Below the pieces are notes generated by a model. That model was given only the letters and a program-made list of their open reading frames with translations. It searched no databases and was not told the origin of the DNA. From the NCBI GenBank assembly GCA_900770295.1, contig CAAGJQ010000122.1, positions 1 through 32,226 on the forward strand: a stretch of DNA of 32,226 nt, read 5' to 3'. Source of the stretch: an uncultured Oscillibacter sp. Its GTDB lineage: Bacteria; Bacillota; Clostridia; Oscillospirales; Oscillospiraceae. This document shows positions 16,558 to 24,326 of the stretch, piece after piece (positions within the stretch are counted from its first letter, which is position 1; each line of letters begins with the position of its first letter). Both the position numbers and the translations under genes were made by a program.

Positions 16558-17358
16558 ATGCCTTTTGAAACACGCGAACAAAACGGCCTTGTCTGGCTGA
16601 CCGCTCCCGTGCTCGCCGGCGTCCGCCACGGCTTTTCCACCCGGAAGGGCGGCGTGTCCGTGCCGCCCCGGGACTCTTTGAACCTGCGGACCGGCTGCGC
16701 AGACGCACCGGAGGCGCTGCGGGAGAACTACCGACGGTTCTGCGCCGCCGTCGGCGCCGATGTGAAGCGGGTGGTCCTGGCCAAGCAGGTCCACGAGACC
16801 ACCGTCCGCGTTGTCACCGCCGCCGACGCCGGAAAGGGCCTTTGGTCGGAGCGGGATTACACCGCCGACGCCCTTATCACCAACGAAAAAGATCTGCCCC
16901 TGTTCGTCTTTTCCGCCGACTGCGGCATCCTGCTCCTCCACGACCCGGTGACCGGCGCCGTGGGCGGCGTCCACGCGGGATGGCGGGGCTGCGCCGTGGG
17001 CATTGCGGAAAAGGCCGTCCGGGAGATGGGCCGCGTCTACGGTGCGGACCCTGCCGATCTCCGGGCCGCCCTCGGCCCCTGCATCGGAGCGTGCTGCTTC
17101 GAGACGGACAGCGACGTGGCCGACGCCATGCGGGCCGCCCTGGGCGCCGACGCGGAGCCGTACCTCCGCTGGCAGGCCCCCAAATACCACGTGGACCTGG
17201 CGGGGCTGAACCGGCAGTGGCTGCTCCGCGCCGGTCTGACGCCGGACCACATCGACCTCTGCGGCCTGTGCACCGCCTGCCGCCCGGACCTGTTCTGGTC
17301 CCACCGGAAGATGGGCGAGGCCAGGGGCGTCCAGGGCGCCGTCATCGTCCGCACATGA
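16558..17358 (+). CDS. pgeF: Peptidoglycan editing factor PgeF (YfiH, laccase-domain family)
   Basis: A 266-residue cytoplasmic enzyme of the multi-copper-like Cu-oxidase_4/YfiH family, shown in relatives to edit peptidoglycan precursors and to have purine nucleoside activity. Visible motifs in order: GFSTRKGGVS (~25-34), KQVHETTV (His79), SADCGILLLHDP (Cys122), VHAGWRG (His139), GPCIGACCFE (173-182) and CTACRPDLFWSHRK near the C-terminus. His79, Cys122 and His139 form the expected metal site. GGAGG lies five bases before the ATG. It sits just after a small membrane gene and just before a binding-protein gene. Confidence 0.85.
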   Translation: MPFETREQNGLVWLTAPVLAGVRHGFSTRKGGVSVPPRDSLNLRTGCADAPEALRENYRRFCAAVGADVKRVVLAKQVHETTVRVVTAADAGKGLWSERDYTADALITNEKDLPLFVFSADCGILLLHDPVTGAVGGVHAGWRGCAVGIAEKAVREMGRVYGADPADLRAALGPCIGACCFETDSDVADAMRAALGADAEPYLRWQAPKYHVDLAGLNRQWLLRAGLTPDHIDLCGLCTACRPDLFWSHRKMGEARGVQGAVIVRT

Positions 17359-17381
17359 TCTTCTCCAGCAAAGGAGCCCAT

Positions 17382-18917
17382 ATGAAAAAACACCTTTTAA
17401 AAACGCTGTGTGTCCTGCTGCTGGTCCCCGCTCTGCTGTCGGGCTGCTGGCAGGAGGAGTTTTCAGATCCCGAGAGTCAGGAGCTGCCCCAGCCGGAGGA
17501 ATCGGAGGTCACGGAATCCCGTGTCATCCTGCCGGAGGTCTTTTCCCTCCCCTACGCATCGGACCAGCCTCTGGACCCTATCACCTGCCCCGACGGGATG
17601 CAGCAGGTGGTCGCCTCTCTGATGTATGAGGGGCTGTTCCGTCTGACTCCCGAGCTGGAGCCGGAGCTCTGTCTGTGCAGCGGCTACACCTATGACCCTG
17701 ACGCCAGCCGTTATGAATTTACTCTTCGGGCCGGCGTCACCTTCTCAGATGGATCGCCGCTGACCGCCTCGGATGTCAAAGCCGCCCTGGACCGGGCCAG
17801 AAAGTCCGAGCGCTTCGGCCAGAGGCTGTCCAAAGTCAGCTCTGTCTCCGTGGTCAGTGACAGCGTTGTCGCGGTCACTCTGTCCGCACCGAGCAGCGCG
17901 TTCCCGGCACTGATGGACATTCCCATTGTCAAGGCAGGCACCAGCGATTCCACCGCGCCGGTGGGCACCGGTCCGTACCTGTTCTCATCCAGTGAGGCCG
18001 GCACCTATCTGGTGGCCAATCAGTCCTGGTGGCGGGGCGATGGCCAGCCTGTTGACCGCATCGCATTGGTGGAAGCCGCCGATCAGGACACCATGCTCTA
18101 CCGCTTTACCTCCCATGATGTCCAGCTGGTCACTGCGGACCTCACCGGGACCGCTCCCATCTCCGCCACTGGAAATGTTGTCTATCAGGATGTGAATACC
18201 ACCATCCTGCAATATATCGGCTGCAATGTCACCCGTCCCCCGCTGGACAGCGCATCGTTCCGCCAGCTGCTCTGGAAGGGCATCAACCGCTCCAATGTGG
18301 TCAGCGCTTTTCTCTCCGGCCATGGCGTTGCCGCTCAATTCCCCATCTCTCCCGTGTCCTCCCTGTACCCGGCGGACCTGGAGGAGCGTTTCTCCCACGA
18401 GGATTTCACCTCCGGTCTCGCGGCCACCGGTTATGTGGCGGACCGGCCCCTGACCCTGCTGGTCAACTCTGAAAACGACTTCAAGGTCTCTGTCGCCAAC
18501 TATCTGGCCGAGACCTTCACCGCCAACGGCGTCCCGGTAACGGTTCAGGCCCTGCCCTGGGAAGAATACACCGCCGCCCTGGCCACCGGGGAGTTCGATC
18601 TCTATTACGGAGAGGTCAGGCTCACTGCGGACTGGGATCTGTCCAGTCTCCTGGGGACTGGCGGTTCTCTGAATTACGGCGGCTGGGCCGACGAGCGGAC
18701 CGATCAGCTTCTGGCGGCCCTTGCCGTGTCCACGGACCGCGCAGCCGCGGCCAGCACACTGTGCTCCTATCTGAAAGCGCAGGCGCCCATTCTGCCGGTA
18801 TGTTTCAAATCCACCTCCGTTCTGATGCAGAACAACGTTCTGGAGGGTCTGACGCCCACCATGGCGGAACCGTTCTATAATCTGTCCTCCTGTACCATTC
18901 ATCTCCGGGAGGGCTGA
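17382..18917 (+). CDS. Extracellular solute-binding lipoprotein, family 5 (peptide/nickel type)
   Basis: A 511-residue lipoprotein with a signal peptide and lipobox LLSGC (Cys22). An acidic linker follows, rich in Glu and Pro, and then the SBP_bac_5 fold: DPITCPDGMQQVVASLMYEGL near the N-terminal lobe, YEFTLRAGVTFSDGSPLTASDVKAALD at ~115-140, and TGPYLFSS in the second lobe. These proteins bind peptides or similar solutes for ABC import. No permease or ATPase gene is next to it, so it is an orphan binding protein. It starts 23 bases after pgeF with AAGGAG five bases upstream, and ends at a strong terminator. Confidence 0.85.
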   Translation: MKKHLLKTLCVLLLVPALLSGCWQEEFSDPESQELPQPEESEVTESRVILPEVFSLPYASDQPLDPITCPDGMQQVVASLMYEGLFRLTPELEPELCLCSGYTYDPDASRYEFTLRAGVTFSDGSPLTASDVKAALDRARKSERFGQRLSKVSSVSVVSDSVVAVTLSAPSSAFPALMDIPIVKAGTSDSTAPVGTGPYLFSSSEAGTYLVANQSWWRGDGQPVDRIALVEAADQDTMLYRFTSHDVQLVTADLTGTAPISATGNVVYQDVNTTILQYIGCNVTRPPLDSASFRQLLWKGINRSNVVSAFLSGHGVAAQFPISPVSSLYPADLEERFSHEDFTSGLAATGYVADRPLTLLVNSENDFKVSVANYLAETFTANGVPVTVQALPWEEYTAALATGEFDLYYGEVRLTADWDLSSLLGTGGSLNYGGWADERTDQLLAALAVSTDRAAAASTLCSYLKAQAPILPVCFKSTSVLMQNNVLEGLTPTMAEPFYNLSSCTIHLREG

Positions 18918-18934
18918 CCGCCGTCATAACGCAA

Positions 18935-18975
18935 AACCGCCGAAACGCATGGTTCTCCCCTGCGTTTCGGCGGTT
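18935..18975. terminator. Bidirectional terminator
   Basis: Perfect 15-bp arms, AACCGCCGAAACGCA (18935-18949) and its complement (18961-18975), between convergent genes, followed rightward by CTCTCTTTAAG. Confidence 0.85.
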
Positions 18976-18999
18976 CTCTCTTTAAGCGGCTATATGCAT

Positions 19000-19719
19000 T
19001 CACCGTTTCGCCTTACCGGTGATCTGTTCCACGTGGATTTTCCAGATTGCCGTGCGCTTCAGGCTGGCGGCGATGGCCTCGTCAAAATGATCCATGTTGG
19101 ACGGCGTATGCCGCTGGCACAGCTTCCGCAGCGCTTCGACCTTCTCTGCCTCCTCCAGGACTTCCGATGCCGTGCCGAAAGCCACCGCAGACTCATACAG
19201 TGTTGTAAAGCGGTCCTGCTGAATCTCCGTCACCCCCACGCAGGTCAGGCACACCCTGGGATTTCTCCGCAGGCAAGCCACCTTTCGCCCCTCCATGGCG
19301 CTGTGGAAATAGACGTCGTCCCCGTCCCGCACAATGGTGACCGGCAGACCGTAGGGGCTGCCGTTCTCCGCCGTCATGGAGAGAAACGCATACTCGCACT
19401 TGTCCACCACATCCCAGGCAAATTCTGTGGACATCTGCCGGTCCTTCCGCCGCATCTCTGTCATATCCATGTTCTCCTTTTTTTCGATCAGCTCCAGCTT
19501 CTGCCGCCGTGTCAGCCGTTTGATAGCGGCCTCCCGCCGCATGGCGGAGGATTTGTCCGGCAGCTCCTCCTGATAAGCCAGCACGACCGGTGGCCGGCTG
19601 CGGGTGTATTTGGCGCCCTTTCCGCTCTGATGCGCCGCCAGACGGCGGCTTACATTATCGGTGTACCCGGTATATAAAGAGCCGTCTCCGCAGCGAAGCA
19701 TATAGACAAACCAGCCCAA
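19000..19719 (-). CDS. GIY-YIG nuclease domain fused to pyridoxamine-oxidase-like domain
   Basis: Residues 1-82 are a short UPF0213-type GIY-YIG domain (VYMLRCGDGSLYTGYTDNVS; the YTG variant). Residues ~86-239 are a flavin-binding pyridoxamine 5'-phosphate-oxidase-like domain of the NimA type (MRRKDRQ, then VTIVRDGDDVYFHSAMEGRK). Each is usually a separate protein. The frame is open throughout, but a strong internal ribosome site, AAAAAGGAG, precedes ATG 19470 (residue 84), so the second domain may also be made on its own. The TTG start at 19719 has GAAGG upstream. Function of the pair is unknown. Confidence 0.75.
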   Translation of the reverse strand: MGWFVYMLRCGDGSLYTGYTDNVSRRLAAHQSGKGAKYTRSRPPVVLAYQEELPDKSSAMRREAAIKRLTRRQKLELIEKKENMDMTEMRRKDRQMSTEFAWDVVDKCEYAFLSMTAENGSPYGLPVTIVRDGDDVYFHSAMEGRKVACLRRNPRVCLTCVGVTEIQQDRFTTLYESAVAFGTASEVLEEAEKVEALRKLCQRHTPSNMDHFDEAIAASLKRTAIWKIHVEQITGKAKR

Positions 19720-19751
19720 GCCTTCACCTTCCTCGCGCCTTGATGCGCTTC

Positions 19752-19780
19752 AGTATAACACATTCGCTTCATAAAGGCAA
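19752..19780 (-). promoter_or_regulatory. Promoter of the GIY-YIG fusion gene
   Basis: On the minus strand: TTGCCT (19780-19775), 17-base spacer, TATACT (19757-19752). Confidence 0.5.
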
Positions 19781-19835
19781 AGTCTCCGCATGAGGACTTC
19801 CCCTCGCCGCATAGGTAATGAAGAGGAGGGATCGT

Positions 19836-20567
19836 ATGCTGTCTGCCGCATTGCTGTTGTTTGCCAATACGCTGTTGTTTTCCCTGCGTCTTTCCGGCGG
19901 CGGGTCGTTTCCAAAGCCCCTCTCCGCCGCAGAAGAGCGGGAGTGGCTCCAGCGGTATGCACAGGGTGATCCGGAGGCCCGAAACGTACTGGTAGAACGA
20001 AACCTGCGTCTGGTAGCCCATATTATCAAGAAATACTATACACAAAACGCCGATCAGGAAGACCTGATCTCTATTGGCACAATCGGCCTGATCAAGGCCA
20101 TCTCCAGCTTTGACCCCACCAAGGGTGCCCGTCTGGCCACCTACGCAGCCAGATGCATTGAAAATGAGATTCTGATGTACTTCCGCAGTCAAAAGAAAAT
20201 ACAGGGAGAGGTGTCTTTGTCGGATTCCATCGAAATGGATAAAGAGGGAAACTCCCTGCAGCTGATCGATGTGATCGGTGTCGACGACACCATGCTGGAC
20301 GATCTTCATGACCGTGACAACGCCATCCGTCTGCACCAGCTGATCCAGGAGAAATTGACTGCCCGGGAGGCCGAGATCATTCGCCTGCGTTATGGGCTTG
20401 GCGGCACGATTCCTCTGACGCAGCGGGAAATCGCCTCTTCTTTCGGAATCTCCCGAAGCTATGTATCCCGCATTGAGAAGCACGCGCTTGAGAAATTGCG
20501 TGCAGAGCTTCAGGATTCACCTGCCAAAAAAGCCAGCGTCAAAAATCATTTCGAAGCAGGAAATTAG
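19836..20567 (+). CDS. sigK: RNA polymerase sporulation sigma factor SigK
   Basis: Sigma-70-family factor of 243 residues, the late mother-cell sporulation factor. The N-terminal ~22 residues (MLSAALLLFANTLLFSLRLS) are the hydrophobic pro-sequence removed on activation in relatives. Region 2 is seen as RNVLVERNLRLVAHIIKKYY, DLISIGTIGLIKAISSF and ATYAARCIENEIL. Region 4 ends with TQREIASSFGISRSYVSRIE. It is a single uninterrupted gene, unlike sigK genes split by the skin element. GAGGAGGG lies five bases before the ATG at 19836; an upstream ATG at 19818 has no such support. It implies a spore-former. Confidence 0.9.
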   Translation: MLSAALLLFANTLLFSLRLSGGGSFPKPLSAAEEREWLQRYAQGDPEARNVLVERNLRLVAHIIKKYYTQNADQEDLISIGTIGLIKAISSFDPTKGARLATYAARCIENEILMYFRSQKKIQGEVSLSDSIEMDKEGNSLQLIDVIGVDDTMLDDLHDRDNAIRLHQLIQEKLTAREAEIIRLRYGLGGTIPLTQREIASSFGISRSYVSRIEKHALEKLRAELQDSPAKKASVKNHFEAGN

Positions 20568-20599
20568 ATTGCTCTTTCAATTTTTCGGATGCAGAAATA

Positions 20600-20626
20600 G
20601 CCCAACGCCTCATAAAGTCGTTGGGC
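20600..20626. terminator. Hairpin between convergent sigK and lexA
   Basis: GCCCAACG (20600-20607) and CGTTGGGC (20619-20626), loop of 11 bases. The U-tail is weak in both directions. Confidence 0.5.
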
Positions 20627-20645
20627 CGTTTCCATGTTTTCATGC

Positions 20646-21236
20646 TTAATATTGCCGTACCACAGCCGTCACCTTGCCCAGGATCTGCGCATAGGTGCCA
20701 TCAATGGGAGAATATGCCTCATTTTCAGGAAGCAGCCAAATATGACCGTCACGTTTGGAAAACCGCTTTACCGTCGCTTCCTCCTCAATCATGGCCACGA
20801 CGATCTCACCGTTATTGGCGGTTTTCTGTTGGCGGACTACCACCAGATCGCCAGGCAAAATGCCCGCGTTGATCATCGACTCGCCACGGACCCGAAGCGC
20901 AAAATATTCCCCTTGATGCCCGCCTGCATCAAACGTCAAGTAATCTTCAATACATTCCTCCGCCAGAATCGGGCTGCCCGCTGCCACATTGCCCACAATC
21001 GGGATCTGGTTCTCCGGCACCGGAGGTGTTGTTAAAGAAATCGCACGGCCCTTTCCGGCGCCCTTTGCAATCATTCCCGCCTCCTCCAGATTCTTCAGAT
21101 GAAAATGTACCGTGGATGGGGACTTCAATCCCACAGCCTCACCGATTTCCCGGACAGAAGGCGGATATCCCTGCTCCTGAATGCAGGACACAATATAATC
21201 ATAAATCTTCTGCTGCATTTTAGAAAGCTGCGCCAT
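20646..21236 (-). CDS. lexA: LexA repressor of the SOS response
   Basis: A 196-residue repressor/autoprotease. The N-terminal winged helix is recognised by GYPPSVREIGEAVGLKSPST at ~23-42. The self-cleavage site is Ala86-Gly87 (in NVAAGSP). The catalytic dyad is Ser120 (RGESMINAG) and Lys157 (ATVKRF). RecA-stimulated cleavage of LexA switches on DNA-repair genes. AGGAGG lies six bases before ATG 21236. A LexA box overlaps its own promoter, so it is autoregulated. Confidence 0.95.
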   Translation of the reverse strand: MAQLSKMQQKIYDYIVSCIQEQGYPPSVREIGEAVGLKSPSTVHFHLKNLEEAGMIAKGAGKGRAISLTTPPVPENQIPIVGNVAAGSPILAEECIEDYLTFDAGGHQGEYFALRVRGESMINAGILPGDLVVVRQQKTANNGEIVVAMIEEEATVKRFSKRDGHIWLLPENEAYSPIDGTYAQILGKVTAVVRQY

Positions 21237-21284
21237 AACGGACCTCCTCGTTTTCTATTGCGGGCATCAGGATATTTTTTCTTT

Positions 21285-21324
21285 ATTATAGCACGGCTTC
21301 TTCGCAATTGCAAACATTTGTTCC
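21285..21324 (-). promoter_or_regulatory. lexA promoter with overlapping SOS box
   Basis: Minus-strand -35 TTGCAA (21313-21308), 17-base spacer, -10 TATAAT (21290-21285). A LexA-box match GGAACAAATGTTTG (21324-21311; one mismatch to the CGAACRNRYGTTYG form) overlaps the -35 box. Confidence 0.75.
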
Positions 21325-21387
21325 ATATTCTACTTTTCTTTTTCCTGCTTCTGTGACGGAAATTCCTCTGTTTTTTATAAATATCAC

Positions 21388-21416
21388 TTGAAATAGGTAA
21401 AAAACTATGGTAGTAT
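21388..21416 (+). promoter_or_regulatory. secG promoter
   Basis: TTGAAA (21388-21393), 17-base spacer, TAGTAT (21411-21416), 63 bases before the secG start. Confidence 0.55.
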
Positions 21417-21479
21417 AGTTTTCTGTAATGTGAGTCTTCACGCATATCCCGTGAGTGAATTTTCTGGAGGTTTTTCCAT

Positions 21480-21719
21480 ATGGACGCTTTGCAACTGGTT
21501 ATCACTATCCTGCAGCTGATTTGTGGTCTGGCTATTATTCTGATCGTTCTGTTCCAGTCTGGTAAGAGCGCAGGCCTGTCCGGCGCCATCGGCGGTGTCG
21601 CTGACTCCTTCCTGTCCAAGAACAAGGCCAAGACGATGGATGCCAAGCTGGCCCGTGCTACCAAGTGGGTCGGTGCCCTTTTCCTGATCCTGACTCTGAT
21701 CCTGTTGATTCTCGGATAA
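21480..21719 (+). CDS. secG: Preprotein translocase subunit SecG
   Basis: A 79-residue two-helix membrane protein of the SecYEG channel. Helices lie at residues ~5-26 and ~60-78. The family loop is visible: VLFQSGKSAGLSGAIGG then ADSFLSKNKAKTMDAKLARAT. It works with the SecA encoded 5.5 kb upstream. GGAGG is nine bases before the ATG. In many Firmicutes secG is followed by rnr, smpB and ssrA; here a terminator and mobile-element remnants follow at once. Confidence 0.92.
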   Translation: MDALQLVITILQLICGLAIILIVLFQSGKSAGLSGAIGGVADSFLSKNKAKTMDAKLARATKWVGALFLILTLILLILG

Positions 21720-21781
21720 TTGCTGCCAAAAAAGAGACGCCTTTGTTCCCCCAAACAGGGGTATGTTGAATGGTGTCAGGA

Positions 21782-21827
21782 ACCCCGGAGGGATATCGTG
21801 CTTACGATGCCCTCCGGGGTCTTTTTG
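21782..21827 (+). terminator. secG terminator
   Basis: ACCCCGGAGGG (21782-21792) with its perfect complement (21810-21820), an inner ATCGT/ACGAT stem, and CTTTTTGTTT after the stem. Confidence 0.9.
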
Positions 21828-21834
21828 TTTTCAG

Positions 21835-22058
21835 GGCGTCTGTTGTGGTTTTCTGCCGGGACTGTGTGCCATCGACATTCCCCACATAACCAATGCCGGT
21901 ATAGTGGATCTCCACGGTCTGCTGCGCGTGGTTAGACCACTTCTCGCTTTTTCGTGGACCACGATCTTCCGAATGAACAGCCGCAGCAGTTCAGACGTCA
22001 ATCCTGTGATGTCCGTATACCGTCTGGCTTTGGAGAGAAAGCTGCCGGCGCCGGAGAC
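21835..22058 (-). pseudogene. C-terminal remnant of a large serine recombinase (frameshifted)
   Basis: On the minus strand, ARRYTDITGLTSELLRLFIR and KIVVHEKA match the DUF4368-type C-terminal domain of large serine recombinases from Firmicutes transposons. A frameshift follows; the protein resumes in another frame as KWSNHAQQTVEIHYTGIGYV, the usual ending. The frame would run on to a TAA inside the secG terminator (21802), so the boundary is unclear. Only about 75 codons remain and no catalytic domain is present. It marks an old insertion next to secG. Confidence 0.7.
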
Positions 22059-22073
22059 CTGATCCCGCCATCT

Positions 22074-22298
22074 TTGGATCGCTGCGGGCTGTCCCATCTG
22101 ATGCTGTCTACCATTCGGAAGTCTGTTGGCGTGGAGGCGGAACCCCAAAACCTTCCGGCCTATATGAAAGCATGGCCGGCCGGGGCGCTGTTTGGCTGGA
22201 CCGGGGAATGGATCCGCCGGGGTATGCAGGAAACGCCGGAACAGATGCAGGCCTTGCGGAACACGCAGACCGGGCAGGCAGAGAGCAGCCGTCCCTAA
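22074..22298 (+). pseudogene. C-terminal remnant of a TetR-family regulator
   Basis: The frame LDRCGLSHLMLSTIRKSVGV through GWTGEWIRRGMQETPEQMQ lines up with the last ~60 residues of the TetR protein at 5235-5765 (RQGLAHLSLQSF through GWIEEWFKRGMQETPSQMAA). The DNA-binding domain is missing, and upstream the sequence turns directly into the recombinase remnant. There is no ribosome site. It shows that a module similar to the first island once lay here. The rest of 21720-22377 holds only the terminator, the recombinase remnant and the LysR promoter. Confidence 0.65.
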
Positions 22299-22311
22299 CG
22301 CGTCGGACCTG

Positions 22312-22345
22312 AAAAATTGCAATTTTTTCGTATCGCTGCTATAAT
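22312..22345 (+). promoter_or_regulatory. LysR gene promoter with overlapping 16-bp palindrome
   Basis: TTGCAA (22317-22322), 17-base spacer, TATAAT (22340-22345). A perfect palindrome AAAAATTGCAATTTTT (22312-22327) covers the -35 box and could be a regulator site. Confidence 0.65.
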
Positions 22346-22377
22346 CGAAACAAGACTTGGAACAGGGGTGGTGTCGG

Positions 22378-23271
22378 ATGTACAATCCTCAGCTGGAGAC
22401 CTTTCTCCGGGTGGCGGACGCGGGCAGCTTCAGCAAGGCTGCGGAGGAGCTGTTCATTACGCCGCCGGCTGTCATCAAACAAATCACCTCGCTGGAGGCC
22501 AGTCTGGACATCCAGCTGTTCCACCGCAGTCACCGGGGGCTGACGCTGACGGAAGCGGGGAAATCTCTTTACCAGGATGCGAAATACATCATCCAGTACT
22601 GCAAGGAATCAGAGGTTCGGGCCAGAAACGCCGGACAGAAGGACGGCCAGCTTATCCGCATCGGCGTTTCACCTATGACGCCGGTACAGTTTTTGATGGA
22701 CCTGTGGCCCAAGCTCCATGCGCTGTGTCCGGACATCCGGTTTCACCTGGTCAATTATGAGAACTCCGCCGAAAACGCCCGGGAGATCCTGACCAACCTG
22801 GGAAAAAACATCGACATCGTGGCGGGGCTGTATGACGCGGATTTTCTGGAGCATTACCAATGCGCCGCTTTGGAGCTTTCCAGGACCCCGATTGCATGCG
22901 CGGTCCCGTTGAATCACCGGCTGGCAGAGAAGCGTGTGCTGTCCGTCAAAGACCTGTATGGGGAGCGGTTCATGCTGATCCGGCGGGGCTGGAATCAATA
23001 TCTGGATATCATGCGTGACGAGCTTTGGAAAAATCATCCGCAAATCAAAATTGTGGATTTTGAGCGCTTCAATCTCAATGTGTTCAACCAGTGCGAAAGC
23101 GAAAACAACATCATGATGACCATTGACAACTGGAAAAATGTGCATCCCATGCTGAAATCCATCCCCATCCGCTGGAATTACACCATTCCCTTCGGAATCT
23201 TTCATGCGCCCGAGCCGTCTGAAACAGTCCAGCGGTTTCTGGAAGCGGTGAAAACTGTTTTCGGGCTGTGA
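22378..23271 (+). CDS. LysR-family transcriptional regulator
   Basis: A 297-residue activator/repressor with the LysR helix-turn-helix at residues ~1-60 (LETFLRVADAGSFSKAAEEL, then PPAVIKQITSLE). The inducer-binding domain (residues ~90-290) follows. The ATG at 22378 is preceded by AGGGGTGG at a somewhat long distance. It has its own strong promoter and is followed by two hairpins, the second a clear terminator, so the rightward gene cluster is a separate transcript. By position it is the likely regulator of that cluster. The effector is unknown. Confidence 0.88.
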   Translation: MYNPQLETFLRVADAGSFSKAAEELFITPPAVIKQITSLEASLDIQLFHRSHRGLTLTEAGKSLYQDAKYIIQYCKESEVRARNAGQKDGQLIRIGVSPMTPVQFLMDLWPKLHALCPDIRFHLVNYENSAENAREILTNLGKNIDIVAGLYDADFLEHYQCAALELSRTPIACAVPLNHRLAEKRVLSVKDLYGERFMLIRRGWNQYLDIMRDELWKNHPQIKIVDFERFNLNVFNQCESENNIMMTIDNWKNVHPMLKSIPIRWNYTIPFGIFHAPEPSETVQRFLEAVKTVFGL

Positions 23272-23286
23272 CCGGGTTATACTATT

Positions 23287-23320
23287 CGCCAATTAAAATC
23301 AGACATGATTTTAATTGGCG
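23287..23320. repeat. Perfect 15-bp hairpin after lysR
   Basis: CGCCAATTAAAATCA, loop GACA, exact complement. It has no U-tail. It lies 15 bases after the LysR stop and could be a processing or protein-binding site. Confidence 0.6.
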
Positions 23321-23359
23321 GATTCGTATTATTACCCAAACGTATATACTGCAAAACGA

Positions 23360-23391
23360 ATCGAGACTTCTCCCGAAGTCTCGATTTTTTT
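23360..23391 (+). terminator. Terminator before the hydrolase/redox cluster
   Basis: ATCGAGACTTC, loop TCCC, exact complement, then TTTTTT. The tail runs into TATAATGAGG (23391-23396), which could be a -10 box of the next operon, with a poor -35 box inside the hairpin. Confidence 0.85.
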
Positions 23392-23428
23392 ATAATGAGG
23401 AAAACCTCAGAAAGCAGGAGCGAATACC

Positions 23429-24316
23429 ATGATAAAACAGTTTTTGACCGCCAGTCTGCTGTTACTGGTCATGACCGCCTGCGGGAACCAGAAACCGCCG
23501 GATCACGCACTGCATCCCGCGGCGGCAGCGGAGGAGGGAACCACCGGAATGTATACCACTGACACAAAAATCGCAGAAGTCATGGACACCCCCGTCTTCG
23601 GAGACTACAGGCGGCTGATTCTCCCGGCAGACAGCGGATATTACGGCGGCGATACACTGGGAAACCTCTCGCTGACCTGGTATACCCACATCGACCCGGA
23701 GAAAGAGGACACCGGCCTGTTCTTTTTCAAAGGAGAACCGGGGGCTAAATTTGCCGTATGCAATGCGGGCGGTGCTTTTGCCTATGTGGGAGCCATGCAC
23801 GATAGTTTCCCCCATGCGCTGGAACTCTCCAAGCAGGGATACAATGCATTCGCACTCATCTACCGCCCGGGTGCCCAGACGGTCTGCGAGGACCTGGCAA
23901 GGGCCATCAGCTTCATTTTTGCCAACGCCGAAGAACTGGAGGTGGACACCGGCTGCTATTCCCTCTGGGGCGGCAGCGCGGGCGCCAGAATGGCGGCATG
24001 GTTGGGCTCCTACGGGCCCGCAGCCTTCGGCGGCGATGACCTGCCCAGGCCTGGGACAGTTGTCATGCAGTACACGGGCCTGAGTGAGTACAGTCCTGAC
24101 GACCCGCCCACCTACGTCTGCGTGGGAGACAGCGACGGCATTGCCAGCTGGCGCACCATGCAGCGTCGCCTGGAAGCTATGGCAGAGCTTGGTATTGATA
24201 CAGAATTCCACTGTTATCCCGGTCTGGGTCACGGCTTCGGCCTTGGTACCGGCACCGTGGCCGAGGGCTGGATCAACGACGCGATTACATTTTGGGAAAA
24301 GCAAATAAATCAGTGA
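23429..24316 (+). CDS. Alpha/beta-hydrolase lipoprotein
   Basis: A 295-residue exported lipoprotein (lipobox VMTAC, Cys18) with a BD-FAE/esterase-like fold. An N-terminal Ala-rich linker is followed by AVCNAGGAFAYVGA near residue 110. The nucleophile elbow WGGSAGAR has Ser183. The acid is likely Asp234 or Asp236 (VGDSDG), and His268 lies in GLGHGFG. It is the first gene of the cluster, with AGGAG eight bases upstream, and it ends ten bases before the alcohol dehydrogenase. A decayed relative lies at 25511-25849. It probably cleaves an ester outside the cell. Confidence 0.8.
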   Translation: MIKQFLTASLLLLVMTACGNQKPPDHALHPAAAAEEGTTGMYTTDTKIAEVMDTPVFGDYRRLILPADSGYYGGDTLGNLSLTWYTHIDPEKEDTGLFFFKGEPGAKFAVCNAGGAFAYVGAMHDSFPHALELSKQGYNAFALIYRPGAQTVCEDLARAISFIFANAEELEVDTGCYSLWGGSAGARMAAWLGSYGPAAFGGDDLPRPGTVVMQYTGLSEYSPDDPPTYVCVGDSDGIASWRTMQRRLEAMAELGIDTEFHCYPGLGHGFGLGTGTVAEGWINDAITFWEKQINQ

Positions 24317-24326
24317 GAGGAGATAC

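Noticed and set aside
16842..17381. Extension of the binding protein to a 691-residue frame
   Set aside because: The first 180 codons are an out-of-frame shadow of pgeF; a signal peptide and ribosome site fix the start at 17382.
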